DNA of 64,000 nucleotides from Liriodendron chinense (GCA_003013855.2 ML058453.1:5077861-5141860), one strand, 5' to 3'; positions 22,376-34,268 are shown, numbered from the stretch's first letter. Notes: generated by a model from the sequence alone, not told the origin. Program-made: numbers and translations.

Positions 22376-24373
22376 CGTCCTGACCCTCAAAACTTGTGAG
22401 GCCCATGTGGTATGCGCATAGCATCCAATCCACTGAACGTAGTCACCATACCATACTGATGAGACCACAAAAAACATTACGCCAATCAAATCATCAAATG
22501 GGCTACACTTAAATTGGGGTATTTTGAGTGGAGTTCATTATTTTTAATGGATTGGCCCACTTTATGATTGGATCAACACATACCAGGTAGGCGTAACAAC
22601 TTTCAATCGTCCGCTTGGTAAAGAAAAAGCAAAGGAGGGCAACAATGTAATATCTTGCTTTAAAGAGCACTCATTGTGGGTACTATTTGGTAAAATCCAA
22701 TACCCTTAGGATTAAAAAAAAATGTAAACTTCAAATTTACTTAAAATGGAGTTAAACTCATGTGTGAGTTCACCACTTAAAAATACTGGTGAATCTTCAA
22801 CCAGCATACACTTGGTGTAATATGATCAAATTAAATGACCTAGAAGATGTCATGTGGCAGTCACATATACTATATGATTGCTAAGATAAACGTCCAAGAC
22901 AAGAGGCATAATGCATATTTATGTTGGAGAGCTTAAGAAAATAAGACTCCAACAAGCATTAAATGTCGGAAATTAAGAAAAGCAAATCTTTGCAAAGCAC
23001 TAAATGGAAGAGTCTCATCCCAACAACTCTTTAGAAAAGCAAGAATCCAACTATGAAAAATCTTTAACAAAGCTTCTTCCATAAGTTGCAAAAGACCAAA
23101 GGTGGAAATGTGATCCTTTTGTACACGTGGAGTAATACCACACTACACTTACATTAAAGCTTAAGGAGAATTGCACAGGCCGCCTCCTCTCCAAATCTAA
23201 AAAAGTAGAGCGAAAAAAAGAACTTGAAGTCTTACACTAAAACAAACGTACATAAACCTCCTTTTGGATCTATGCTATTTCTCTTTTATCTCTCATGGAT
23301 ATTTATTCTTGTTAGTTTAATTTTTGTTTTCTCCGCTTTCATCTGATGTCATGCTGCAATAAGTTTGGAACTCTTAGCTTTACTTATTAACTTAGTTATT
23401 GTTATTGTCCAACGCACTATATTACTGAGTTCTTACTTAGTAATTCTCTAGTCACAACCTAATAATCTTACACCATAACCATCCAGGTCCGAAATACCAT
23501 CAAGACCATGTTCGTTTCACTGCATAGATTGCTGTTAATAATCTCTTCTACTTTTCCTTTTTACCGATTGTACTGCATTTATATTTAGATTAATATAATC
23601 GACAACTAAATCTTTATTTTTAGTTCTTCTATCTTTTGTTTCTTTTTTTCTTTTTTTATGGAGAAAATATGATCCAAAGTTATTATTATTAAAAAAAAAA
23701 GAGTTTATTGCCAAGGTAAAAATGACTCATTTAGAAAGACTAACCCTAACAATCGATGGCTAAATAATCACTAATCTTCACATATGTGGTTCTAATCTGA
23801 CTAATTTGGCTCCTGGGGTCACAAGCATTTAGTCTGATTTGATCCGAACACAACTCTAGCACTCTTGATACTTAACTTATTTTACACACGTTTAACCAAA
23901 ATTATGCCATTTATTACATGTGCGACCATGTGTCCAAATTGAAAAACAACACAACCATGCACAAGAAATAGTTGCAAGATAATCCAAAAGATGAAAATGG
24001 CTTATTCAACTATGGATGGAGCATAGAACAGTAAAACTTAAACTGAGAAAGACAACATTAATCATCAGATTCTCCCTACAAATTTGAACCACATACCATT
24101 TTACTTTTAACCATCCATTTGATCCCAATGATTTTAGAGCCATGCTTCATCCACAATAGGACTTACATTTTAAATGCTTTAGATAGTGGCACATCGGTGT
24201 TATTTGTGAAGGGTTCAATCACAAACATCTTCAAAACAATGCCAGACTAAGATAATGAATCTAGCCCAAAAGAATTTGGGGGTGAAAAAGATTTTTTTTT
24301 TTTCTTTTAATTTGCTCCTTAGAAATTGGTTATGGGAAATGCGGATTTATACTATTTTAGACAATCACTTTTA
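22376..24373. other. AT-rich region, possibly a degraded retroelement
   Basis: No intact gene. 23240-23640 looks like the U5/leader side of a plant LTR element ('catggatatttattcttgtta', 'aataatcttacaccataaccatccaggtccgaaatacc'), and a Copia reverse-transcriptase remnant follows at 24374. I cannot set the ends. Confidence 0.35.
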
Positions 24374-24499
24374 ACTTGGGTCTTGAAAGTGAAATAAAGG
24401 GTCAGTGGTGTAGTTTCAAGATACAAAGTTCGTATTGTTGCCAAAGGTTTTGTTAAAGAGTTTTGCATTAGCTATGAAAGAGACTTTGAATCATTTTAA
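24374..24499 (+). pseudogene. Copia-type reverse transcriptase remnant
   Basis: One frame reads TWVLKVK, then a stop, then SRYKVRIVAKGFVKEF and ISYERDFESF, then a stop. This matches the order of the N-terminal Copia RT block (KW.FK.K...G...RYKARLVAKGF.Q..G.DY.ETF). It is about 41 codons with an internal stop, so it is a fossil. No gag, integrase or RNase H domain was found nearby. Confidence 0.6.
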
Positions 24500-24877
24500 G
24501 TACACCATAGTAAACAGTTTTTTGGATTTGGATTAATGATATGAAATTTCTTGTTCTTTTTTTTTTTCAAGGAGTGTGGTGGGCTGCCCCATTTCACTTA
24601 AAACATTCAGAAATTACATCTTGCTCAACAATGGCATTTGATAGCTTACATGCAATTTTGGAAACTCAAAACTAGTGAGAAGATGTTACTTCACTCGGTA
24701 TCATGAATTGTCAATAACTGAACTTTTCCCTACTATAGACTATGCAATTGCTACACCTTTTTATTATCAAGAGTGATGTTAAGGTGATTAATTAGCATGC
24801 AACAAAAATCTCTTGGGGCCAACATGGTGGGTGGGTGTGTGTGTGTGTGAAATTTCATCCTTCCCTGGGTTATTTAT

Positions 24878-26070
24878 ATTATGTTAGGCCATTAACAAAA
24901 AAATTAGGCCCATCTGAAACTCAAATGGGCCATGAGCAAAAAGAACAATGGGATTAGTGATGGGGTTTTCCTCCTCAGGAGTTGAGGAGAGATAGTGCAA
25001 CCTGGGGTCATTGGGCGCCCGACTAGTTAGGGTCGGGCGACCGAAATTCACCCAGAAGAAGCAATTGGTCTCTGGACAGATTCAGAGATGATAGGGCTAC
25101 TGATGTGAGTTCATCGGGCGCCCGACTATGCTGGGTAGGGCGACTGAAATTTGGCGAATTTTCTCTAAAATTTACTTGAGAGATTTTGGATCTGTCGGCC
25201 GTCCGACCAAGTCGGGTCGAGCGCCTAACGATGCGCGGACTACGATTCCGCAATTTCCTAATTTGGGTCTAACTCTCATATGTGGCTATATATTAGCTTC
25301 CAATTTGAGATCTAAGCATCCCAATAGGAAGTTTACACATCTAAGGTGAGAGAGAGAGAGAGAGAGAGGAAGAGAGGAAAATAATGTAAGAGAGAGAAAG
25401 AGGAAGCTTGTAGGCAGATGGGATTTTTATTATTGAAAGATATCACAGTGCAATCGGCATCTCGGGTTCTTATACGTCCTCGTGCTTGGTGAGATCTTTC
25501 AGTTTCGAATCCTTTTATTGTTTATCCACTCTTGCGTAAGTGAAGAAGGTTTGATTCAAGTAGACTATGCTCGAGATCAAGGTGTAAACAATTTACTGTA
25601 TAATGAATTGTTTCTTTGGATAAGGTCCCACATTTTTTTCCTTTTTGAAGGTTTTCCACATAAAAATCTCTTGTGTTGTGTAGTTGATGTTTGATCTTGT
25701 TTATTGCATTATCATATCATATAATTCACATAGTTTGGGGCCCGAAAACCTAAGGTTTTGTGCGACGCACCCAACAATTAGAACACACCATTGAAACCTT
25801 TTTAGGGCCTAGTAAAGTTTTGGATCACGCTGATAATTGAAAATTTCTTTCATCCAAGATGTCTCTATGTCATGTAAACATTAGAGTTGGTTCCAAGAAG
25901 GTTTCATTGGTACATGTCCTGGTTATAACTGTCTCAATATCATGTGGCCCACTTGAGTTTTATCTCAACCTGATTTTTGGACTCATCTCCTAATGCAATT
26001 TGCTGCAATTAATGCATGAAATAAATTTCCTACAAACATCAGTGGGCCTCACAGATCTTTTTGTTGCATG
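24878..26070. repeat. Foldback element split by a solo LTR
   Basis: The left part (24878-24957) has 'ccatctgaaactcaaatgggcc...aacaatgggattag'. The right part (25777-26070) resumes with 'aacacaccattgaaacctttttagggcc...gttttggatcacgctgata'. Removing 24958-25776 and one copy of attag restores the family order. Confidence 0.75.
24958..25776. mobile_element. Solo LTR (819 bp) with perfect 5-bp duplication
   Basis: Begins TGATGGGG and ends CCCAACA (TG...CA), flanked by attag at 24953-24957 and 25777-25781. The interior has repeated 'gggcgcccgac' words, a (GA)n tract at 25347-25368 and a T-rich 3' part. There is no internal domain or second LTR, which fits unequal recombination between LTRs. The terminal 'CCCAACA' matches the other LTRs in this window and is common in Copia elements. 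Confidence 0.8.
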
Positions 26071-26184
26071 CACTGGTGCAACTGGGAGAGGACACGTGTC
26101 GCTGGCATAGGTGAATTACACAAGCAAATCGCCCCTAAGTGAATCAACGTAGCATTGCTCTATTAAGCAAACCCTAGCATGAGG

Positions 26185-26310
26185 GTCCTTATCCTTGTCT
26201 GGGTAGTAGACTCTCAGGAGTTTTAACATGAGGTCTGGGGTTCGAGCACTCATAGGTGGTGATCCCACTATGGTGTGAGTGCGTGGGTGGTTCGTAATAA
26301 AAAAAAGAAT
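26185..26310 (+). mobile_element. tRNA-derived SINE-like copy
   Basis: Plus strand: 'gggtagtagactctcaggagttttaacatgaggtctggggttcgagcactcat', then 'gtgtgagtgcgtgggtggttcg' and an A tail at about 26299. The B box is GGGGTTCGAGCAC. The body matches the minus-strand copies at 11725 and 27183 in word order. The flanking duplication is not clear. Confidence 0.65.
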
Positions 26311-26840
26311 GTTTTGGGAATAACTAAGGGATCAAGTAGCACCAAAATCATCGACTTGGTCCCTGCGCACAAGCTCAGGACCGGTCATCTATTGGGCATG
26401 GATAATGCATTAGTCCAGGCTCTACTAATCATTTATTAATCTCTTTTAGCATAAGTAAGACTATTTTAATGAAACTGTGTATCTATCCACTGTCCATTTC
26501 TCTATTTTGCAATAGTTAAGATTGTCTTATCAAACCTAAAGCAATGACAAACAAGAAGGGGAGGCAAGGGTTTGCAAATTCAGGTCACACCGATGTTTAA
26601 AACAAAAATCCCGTTCTCTTATACTAACAGAAAAAAATGCCCCTTAAAGAAACAGTTATCTTCAAAATAATGTCGGTTGTGTGCAGAGCTTATTTTTGGA
26701 TTGTTAGTAAAAAGCCCCACTAATTTTCTTCTTTCCATTTTCTCTTCTAAGGCTAGCAATATGTCAGATGCATTCAAGCAATCTCGAAGAAGGTTTTTTA
26801 AAATAGAAAAGGTGGACCCTAGGAAGTAGGTATAGAAGAA

Positions 26841-27398
26841 GTGCCATGTGAGTGAAACTTTCATGAGATCCACTCCGTCCATCAGGTACACCACCAAGTC
26901 TTTTGCCTTGATCCCAAAAAGCAAGTTGATGCAGCCTTTAGGTGGGCAACTCCACAATGGATAGTATAAATTACACCTAGGACATACAATGCAACCTAAA
27001 TTCATATGGTATGGCCACACAAATTTTTAGTACCTTATTTTTTAAAGCACTATTTCATCCAAATGAGGTACGTCAGGGTAATGGATTGGATGAAATATAA
27101 ACACCATGGTGGGCCCACACATAACTAATGGTGTGGGCATAGCGTACTTGAGTTTTAGATTTTCATGATTTTTGTGTTTTAAGGCCTTTTTTTTTTTTTT
27201 TTTTTTTACGCGCACGATCACACACCCCATACATGCCCGCACACTCACACCACAATGGGTGCTCAAACCCATGACCTTGTGTTGAAACTCTTGTGAGAGC
27301 CTACCACTGAGCCATAGGTTCCCAGTGTTGTGTTCGACAGCTTAACTGATGGAGGGAGTGAATCTCATTAAAGCTCCAACCATGTGCAGCAAGGGCTC
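26841..27398. repeat. Foldback element, 'agtgaatctcatgaacg' subfamily, split by a SINE
   Basis: The left end 'gccatgtgagtgaaactttcatgagatccactccgtccatc' pairs with the right end 'gatggagggagtgaatctcattaaagctccaaccatgtgc'. The interior has 'attggatgaaatataaacaccatggtgggccc'. A SINE-like insertion at 27183-27320 interrupts the right arm. Confidence 0.75.
27183..27320 (-). mobile_element. tRNA-derived SINE copy inside a foldback element
   Basis: On the minus strand: A box TGGCTCAGTGGTAGG, then 'ctctcacaagagtttcaacacaaggtc', B box GGGTTTGAGCACCC, 'gtggtgtgagtgtgcgggc' and an A tail (T tract 27184-27207). The A box is closer to the tRNA consensus than in the 11725 copy. Only 'ttgtgtt' is shared by the two flanks, so the duplication is unproven. 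Confidence 0.75.
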
Positions 27399-27498
27399 CC
27401 ATATTTTCATCACGAATTGAAAGAGCACGATGCGAACCATATGAAAATTCAATGCGATCTTGGACATTTTGGAGGCAGATTGTGTCTGACCCCTGGTC

Positions 27499-27861
27499 GG
27501 ACCTTTTAGCGTCCAATCAGATCTGTGTGAGGGCCTACCATGATGTATCGGTTTATCCACGCCATCCACTCATTTTTTGATATCATGTTAAGCCATGGGC
27601 CAAAAAATGAGGCAAATCTAGCAGTGTTATGGACCACACCAGAGACTACTCTTGCATTTAATGCAACTTGAATTTATGAACTGTGCATTTAATGCAACAC
27701 AAGCTTACTATTTGGTGTGGTCGACTAAGGCGTTGGATCTAGCTCATTGTTGAGCTCATACCTTAACATAATCTTATAAGAAGGATGGACAGCTTGGATA
27801 AACCGATATATCATAGTGGGTCCCCAAACAGTTCTGGTCAGACGCTTAAAGGTCCGACCAA
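27499..27861. repeat. Foldback element with 70-bp outer TIRs
   Basis: The left arm 'ggtcggaccttttagcgtccaatcagatctgtgtgagggcctaccatgatgtatcggtttatcca' is the near-perfect inverted complement of the right arm ending 'tggtcagacgcttaaaggtccgacc'. The interior is short and contains a 'tgcatttaatgcaac' duplication. The right end abuts the 129-bp tandem array, with about 30 bases between. Confidence 0.8.
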
Positions 27862-27890
27862 TGTCGTACGCAATCCGCGTCCGAACATTT

Positions 27891-28408
27891 CCTTCGACAA
27901 AAAGGGGAAAATGAGGTTATTCAATAAATGTTGGGGGGCGGGCAGTCACGAAAACAACAAAGTGGGGCGGTTTGTCTTGGAAGCACTCATTATTAAGGGA
28001 GTTTTAGTCTTTATCCCTACCTTCGACACAAAGGGGAAAATGAGGTTATTCAATAAATGTTGGGGGGCGGGTAGTCACGAAAACAACAAAGTGGGGCGGT
28101 TTGTCTTGGAAGCACTCATTATTAAGGGAGTTTTAGTCTTTATCCCTACCTTCGACAAAAATGGGAAAATGAGGTTATTCAATAAATGTTGGGGGGCGGG
28201 CAGTCACGAAAACAACAAAGTGGGGCGGTTTGTCTTGGAAGCACTCATTATTAAGGGAGTTTTAGTCTTTATCCCTACCTTCGACACAAAGGGGAAAATG
28301 AGGTTATTCAATAAATGTTGGGGGGGCGGGCAGTCACGAAAACAACAAAGTGGGGCGGTTTGTCTTGGAAGCACTCATTATTAAGGGAGTTTTAGTCTTT
28401 ATCCCTAC
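27891..28408. repeat. Tandem array, 4 x 129 bp, nearly identical units
   Basis: Units start with 'ccttcgaca' at 27891, 28020, 28149 and 28278. Spacing is 129 bases; unit 4 has one extra G in its G run. Units differ at only a few positions. Because 129 is a multiple of three, a 43-codon repeat with the core RLFNKCWGAGSHENNK stays open in one plus frame until the extra G shifts it. I recognise no protein domain and read this as a minisatellite, not a gene. Confidence 0.95.
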
Positions 28409-28409
28409 A

Positions 28410-28709
28410 ACTATAATGTTATGATCAAGATCAACCTTTCCTGAGGGATGATATCTTTGTTAACGGTCACATCCTGAGGATTAATTGTCTTTATTTTCCT
28501 TGATTTCAGAACATAAACAAATTAGAAAAACCATGGAAACCTTTTATTCTTGTGCACAACTTCGTGATCCCTGTGCATGTTTTTTGAAAAGAGAAATTAT
28601 CAAAGTTTTCTCCTGTGTTGTTTCTACTTAAAAAGTAATAAAGTCCGAAAATTTTAGGCCACAGGGCGGCATGGTTTGTGCATGACATATGGAGAGGATG
28701 GGGTACTGA
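28410..28709. other. Spacer, no gene seen
   Basis: Unremarkable AT-rich sequence between the tandem array and the next foldback. Nothing recognised. Confidence 0.4.
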
Positions 28710-29135
28710 GGAGTAAACTCTGCAGGGCCCACCATGATATATGTATTTTATCCACTTTGTCCATCTATTTTACCATATAATTTTAGGGCTTAAGCCCAAA
28801 AAACTAAGTATATCCAAAGCTCAAGTGGACCACACCACACAAAACAATGTGAATTGAGCGTCCACCATTGAAAATTTCGTAGGGGCCACAAAAGTTTTGG
28901 ATCGAACTAATATTTGTGTTTTCTCGTCATCCATGAATGTGTGTTCTTATGAATAGGATGGATGACAAATAAACATCAAATTGGGCCCTAGGAAAGTTTT
29001 AATGGTGGAAATCATTATTCCCACAGGTTCTTATGGTGTGGTCCACTTGAGCTTTGAATGGGCTTAACCCCTAAAATGAGCTGGAAAATAGATGGACGAC
29101 TCGGATAAACCACATACATTCACAGTAAGACTAAC
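28710..29135. repeat. Foldback element, main family
   Basis: The left arm 'agggcccaccatgatatatgtattttatccactttgtccatc' pairs with 'agatggacgactcggataaaccacatacattcacag'. The centre is 'ggatggatgacaaataaacatcaaattgggccc'. Confidence 0.75.
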
Positions 29136-29584
29136 AGACTTTACTCTCGGTAGAAGAAAGCGTACACAACCTGCTTCCAACACATCCCACTTGTCAAACG
29201 TATGCACCCAATCATAATAATCACATTGACAAAAAATAAAAAATAAAAATAAAATAAAAAAATTCTGATGAAATCACCAAATAAACTAAATTTTTTGTTT
29301 CTTTGAATATCACGCCCTGTTACATCTATTGGACGGATTAGATATTATAAAAATATTAGGTAGGTTTCATAAGTCTCTACGTTACCTCTCTATAAAGAAA
29401 AAGAGCATATCATAAGCATTATGGTAATTTCACTATCATAAAATTCCTTATATATATTAGAGATTTCAAGTTCAAATGGTGGGACCATAAGGTTCCTTCC
29501 GATAGCTTTCATCTTATTAAGTGCATGTTAAATCCAACCATTCTCCAAGTGGCCTTGTCATTAAGGACACCATACGCAAAAATC

Positions 29585-30670
29585 AGCGGATTGGGCGTTA
29601 CCCTGCCTGTTCTAAGAACGGAATGGACAGTGTCTCTAGGGGGCCACTGTGATGTATGGGTTTTATCCACACTATCCATTCAATTTTCCCGCAAACCAAA
29701 AATATAAGGCAAATGGAAGGCTTAAGTGGACCACACAATGGGGATTAAACACTTACCATTAAAAACTACTTGGGGCCACAGAAGTTTTGGATAAAGCTAA
29801 TGTTGGGGAGCTTTCAAACATGTGCGAGTTTGGGTGCTCAAGTCGGTCGCATGATTGGTCTGGCCGTTTGGCCCAGATGCATGAGAGGGCCCTTAGACAG
29901 ATCTTTGTGTGCCTAGACCGGTCGGTCGACCGATCTGCAGAGGGCTTCGATCGATCGGCTGCGAGGCAGCGTGACGGGTCTGTGTGAGTTTTTCCCCTGC
30001 ACTGTTTCTGTGCGATGTGTGACCGGTCGACTGTATACGCGGCTTTTTTGCGCAGCTCGCAGTGCTGTGCAAGATATTTCTAATTTCGAAATTTTGCTTC
30101 TTTAAGGAGTTGTATCCGGACTTAGATGGGTATCCTAAGGAGTCTAAGGTTTCTTAATTGCATTAGGAAGATGAGAGAGGTGTTTGTGAGAGAAAGAACT
30201 TGAGTTTTCCTTGTTTATTTCTTGCTTGTGGGCTGTTAATCTCTATAATCTTTTAATATTCATAGTAGATCGCCTTGTGCCGTGGTTTTTTACTTGTTGA
30301 GGGGTTTTTCCACTTAAATTCGGATTCTCTTGCGGTGAATGCTTGTGTTTGGTTTGATTTCATATTATTTCTCGTTGGATCTGGCATTACTTCACGCGTT
30401 TCGGCTTCTACTTCCGTTGCTGGTTTTCCCAACAGCTAATATTTATTTTTTCACTTCATTTAGGTCCATGTGACCTTATGAACAGGTTGTTGGATGGTGA
30501 TTAACCATCATGGTGGGCCTAGGAAGGTTTCAACTGTGGGTGTCATTGTAACCTCTGCTGATTGTGGTGAGGTTGTTTTGAGCCTTTTATCCGCCTATTT
30601 TTGGGTTTATACCCCAAAATGACATGGAAAAATGGATGTACGGTGTGGATAAAACCATATATCACGTGGA
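29585..30670. repeat. Foldback element split by a solo LTR
   Basis: The left part runs to 'gaagttttggataaagctaa' at 29800. After the LTR it resumes 'gctaatatttattttttcacttcatttaggtccatgtgacc', exactly the family order. The right arm ends 'ggatgtacggtgtggataaaaccatatatcac'. Confidence 0.8.
29801..30434. mobile_element. Solo LTR (634 bp) with perfect 5-bp duplication
   Basis: Begins TGTTGGGG and ends TTTTCCCAACA, flanked by gctaa at 29796-29800 and 30435-30439. It carries 'gtgcctagaccggtcggtcgaccgatctgcag', shared with the shorter LTR at 40312. No internal region and no second LTR. Confidence 0.9.
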
Positions 30671-31838
30671 TCGTCTGACGATGTATTTTGCCATATGGAC
30701 CATTAAGGGTCCATGTGAGTAGATCACTGTCCGGATGATTGGGGTAGTGGTGATAACCTCGAACGCAATGGTGGGACCATTGTACACGTGCCAAGTTTAC
30801 GGTACATGACCTGGTTGTTTACGTGAGCTAGGTCACAGCATTTCAACCCCATCCACTGGGAGGTTACGGTGGGACCCACTTGCAGAATGGAGAACCTTGC
30901 ACCAATGGCTACGTCTCTGCTGCATGCGTGTCTTTTTTTTTTTTTTTTTAATTCTATTTTAAGGTTGGAATTTCTTTTCTAGAAAGTATCTCGATTGAAG
31001 ATCGTATAAAAGACATACTAACATGCGAAGAAACCTCAAAATCGAAAAGGACAATACTTAGATTTAAAAAAAAAAAAAATCGAAAAAGACAGCAATGTAC
31101 ACAGACACAGACAGAAAAGAGATTAAAGAAGAAGAAAGATAAAATAATAATGGAAAAAAGGGAAGCGTAGAAACATGAAAGTGTATGTATTTGTACATTG
31201 AAAGTAAAGCAAAGACAGAGAGAAGCGACCTCTTTTGTTTTGGAATTTAGAAAGAGATGCTCCGGGATTCACGCCAGGAGATATCGAAGGAATTGATGGA
31301 CATATCAAGTTATCAACATTGCATGAGTGTATGGGATTTGAAGGTAACTTATCAGGTGGGCCACCGTGAGGATGATGACCTGGTACAAAAGCAGGTAGGT
31401 CCACACGTCAGCCAATGTAGACATCTAAAGTTTGAAATAGTCTAATTTAATTTAATTTAATTTTTTAACTATGACAAATCACATCATATAAATAGACCAC
31501 TTTTGTCAATGAAATGTGGCTTGGATATTGCAAGTGTCTTTAAACTATAGATGCATGGTGGATGAGGACTGTTATATCATGGTGGCCACTTAAACGAATG
31601 GACAAGGCAAACTGCCTCACCATTTGCTTAGGCTGGCTCAGCGAACCCCAGGTCTTGAATTTCATTCTCCAGGCCAAGTTTAGAAGCTCAAGCCTTGGCT
31701 TTAATTATAGGTTTGGACTGCCTGGAGATTGCGATGGGATACGTTTGACCCACCTATGAGTGGACCAGATTTGTCATGAGTGTGCCACACTTGATGCTGA
31801 TAATGGCCACACCAACCACTCCCTTGTGAAGTGTTAAT
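30671..31838. other. Intergenic, no gene seen
   Basis: Contains a T tract (30931-30950), an A tract (31066-31079) and GA/AAG-rich sequence. No coding frame resembling a family. An 'aatttaatttaatttaatt' run is at 31444-31462. Confidence 0.45.
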
Positions 31839-32370
31839 TGTTGGGCGCGGAAGCAACGTTTAAAACGAATCAATCAACTAGTAAAGAATGAAAAATTCAA
31901 GCAAATATAGAAAATACAAAGATTTTTGTGAAAAACTCTTGTAAAAAAAAAAAATCACAGTACAAAGCAACGATCAATCCACTATATTTATGAAAGTTAC
32001 AAGAGATAGAATAACTTACATAATAAAAACCCCAACTTCTCTCTTGCATAACCCTAAAAATCGTGTATGCTTTGTCCATGTTCTACCCTAATCATGTTTA
32101 GGAGACCCCTTATGTCCTCCTGTATAGGATTAAGAAACAAAACCCACACTTTATAAAAACTTATGGAAACTATTGATGTGACTGTCGATCAAATCGACAA
32201 GACTCAACGAACTATCAATTTAGTTGACAACTCTGTTAATCGAGTCGACAACTCCCAAAAACTTCTAGCAAGTAATATAGAATTCCTCAAATTATTCAAT
32301 CAAATCAAAATATCCGTGGATTGAATCGATAGGTCTTCTATAATGCTGAATTAAAGGCACTCGGTCAACA
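31839..32370 (-). mobile_element. Solo LTR (532 bp), Copia-like, minus orientation
   Basis: Plus-strand ends are TGTTGGGC...GGTCAACA, with flanks ttaat (31834-31838) and ctaat (32371-32375), a 4-of-5 match. Read on the minus strand it is the usual Copia LTR layout: TGTTGACC start, GTCGA-rich U3, 'ttctatctcttgtaac', a T-rich stretch and a 'cttccgcgcccaaca' end. No internal domains adjoin. Confidence 0.75.
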
Positions 32371-33264
32371 CTAATTCACAAAAGGCAAAAGTACTTAAAG
32401 AGATGGGAATGAGATTTAATGAAGGACCCTCATGTAAGGGGGCAAAAGGTAGCATTGGATCAACCATATGACATGACATCATGCGTGTCAAAGATGTAGG
32501 CCATTTATTGAGTATGCTGTAAACATGTAGCAGAAACCTCAACCAGTTTAAGAGTCTATTAAAAATGTAATTAAATTTTTACTTTATTTATAAAGTAGTG
32601 AGTTAAGTCGAGTCTTTGAGTCAACCCAACTCGGCCGAACATTGAGTTTGTGTTTTTAAACTATGCTACTTGATAAATGTCTTTGGATCTCTTTTATACT
32701 AGTGCCATCTAATGTGGGAAAATGAAAGTCGCATGTGAGCTACCATGTGGGGCCGTATTCTATAAAAATCCTTGGTCCTAATTGCTAATGCCTAAGTAAC
32801 TTATCAACCACTCAATCCACGAACACGTGGCATTTATATGGCATCTAGATTGTCAATCCTACCATGCTTGTTTTGCCTAGGTCATACTAGTAGTATATGG
32901 CGTGACGCATTGCATGTGGTAGCTAGGTGTTGCGCACCTGAGTTTTGGATGGGTCTGAATATATAGGCCATGGTGGGCCCAACAAAGAAATCATGGTCAA
33001 CTTGCTCTCACCATTGTTCTACGTGGTGTGGCCCACTTGAGTTGTTGATCGGTCAGAATTTTAGACCCATGGCCTAGTAGCAGGTGGCTCGCTGGATGGA
33101 TGGAGTGATGTCACGTGTAAAATATGGTGGGGCCTAAGTATCTGAGCTGTTATTTTCGTTATGCATAAAAAGTACCCGAGTGGTTATCATGCAAGAGAGG
33201 GGAGTCTGCTGCCTTCGAGGCGGCTCCATATCTCATGGATTACTCATTATCCAATATGCAAGAG
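32371..33264. other. Intergenic with a partial foldback copy
   Basis: About 32925-33125 has foldback words ('gcacctgagttttggatgggtctgaa', 'catggtgggcccaac', 'gtggcccacttgagttgttgatcgg', 'gctggatggatggagtgatgtcacg') but no complete arms. The rest is unrecognised. Confidence 0.45.
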
Positions 33265-33742
33265 AGGGCCCACCTCGATGTATGTATTATGTATCCATGC
33301 CGTCCATCCGTTTTTTCAGATCATTTTATGACAGTATCCGAAAAATGAAACGGATCAAATTATCAGGTGGACGATACCATAGGAAACAGTGTTGATTGAC
33401 CATTAATGGACCACAAAAGTTTTGGGTCAAGCTGATATTTGTTTTTTCCCTTCATCCAGGCTTACGTGACCTTTTCAACATATTGGATGGTAAATAAACA
33501 CTACGGAGCATTAAGGTACGCTCTAAGAAGTTTTTAATGTTAGGACGATCAATCACCACTGTTTCTTATGGTATGGTCCACTTGATAATCGGATTTGATT
33601 TATTTTTGGGATAATGCCCTAAAATGATCTGAGAAAACGGATGGACGGTGTGGATACATAATAAATACATCAAGTTGGGCCCCGCAGTAACCCCATGATA
33701 AGGGCCACACCGTGAGGGCGGGTCTCACCTAATCCGCTCTCT
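33265..33742. repeat. Foldback element, main family
   Basis: The left arm 'gggcccacctcgatgtatgtattatgtatccatgccgtccatccgtttt' pairs with 'aaaacggatggacggtgtggatacataataaatacatcaagttgggcccc'. The right outer end 'ggtctcacctaatccgctc' is the GGATTAGGTG terminus; the matching left terminus is missing. Confidence 0.8.
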
Positions 33743-33780
33743 ATGCACAGACGGGTATTGCATCCCATGAAGGTCAAGCA

Positions 33781-34218
33781 AGGTGAGGCCCACCATGATG
33801 TTTGTTAGAAATCCATGCCGGTCATTCATTTTGCTAGCTCATGTTAGGATGTGCACAAAAAAATGACAAGATCCAGAACTCAAGTACTGCGACACGACAG
33901 GAAACAATGAAGATTAAACATTCACCATTGAAACATTGGTGGGGTCACATAAGCTTTGGATCAAGCTAATGTTTTTGTGATTTCAATTCATACCAGTGGA
34001 ATGTTCTTGTGAATGGTTTGGATGACAAATAAACATCGCTATTGACCCCTGGAAGGTTTCAACAGTAGGCATTTCTCTCCCCACTTTTTCCCGCCGCTTG
34101 GCTCACTTGAGTTTTGAATCAGCCTCGTTTTTTATTCCTGTCCTAAAATAAGCTTAAAAAAAAAATAGATGGATGGGGTGGATTTCTCGCAAAAATTATG
34201 GTGGGCCCCACCTATTGG
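33781..34218. repeat. Foldback element, main family
   Basis: 'gtgaggcccaccatgatgtttgttagaaatccatgccggtc' at the left pairs with 'gggtggatttctcgcaaaaattatggtgggccccacc' at the right. The centre is 'ggatgacaaataaacatcgc'. Confidence 0.75.
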
Positions 34219-34268
34219 ACTTATTAGTGTTGCACCAAGCCTGCATTATGTCTGGCCGTGCTTATAGC

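Noticed and set aside
27183..27320. Possible tRNA gene on the minus strand
   Set aside because: A and B boxes are present, but there is no cloverleaf, the spacing is wrong and an A tail follows; it is a SINE.
27785..28384. 199-codon open frame over the 129-bp array as a repeat-protein gene
   Set aside because: It starts inside a foldback arm, the openness follows from the unit length being a multiple of three, an extra G breaks the frame in the last unit, and no known domain or splice context is visible.
27891..28408. CRISPR-like array
   Set aside because: Units are contiguous 129-mers without spacers, in eukaryotic DNA.
24958..32370. A full-length LTR retrotransposon using two of the LTRs as a pair
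   Set aside because: The LTRs at 24958, 29801 and 31839 differ in sequence, each has its own flanking duplication, and no gag-pol lies between them.
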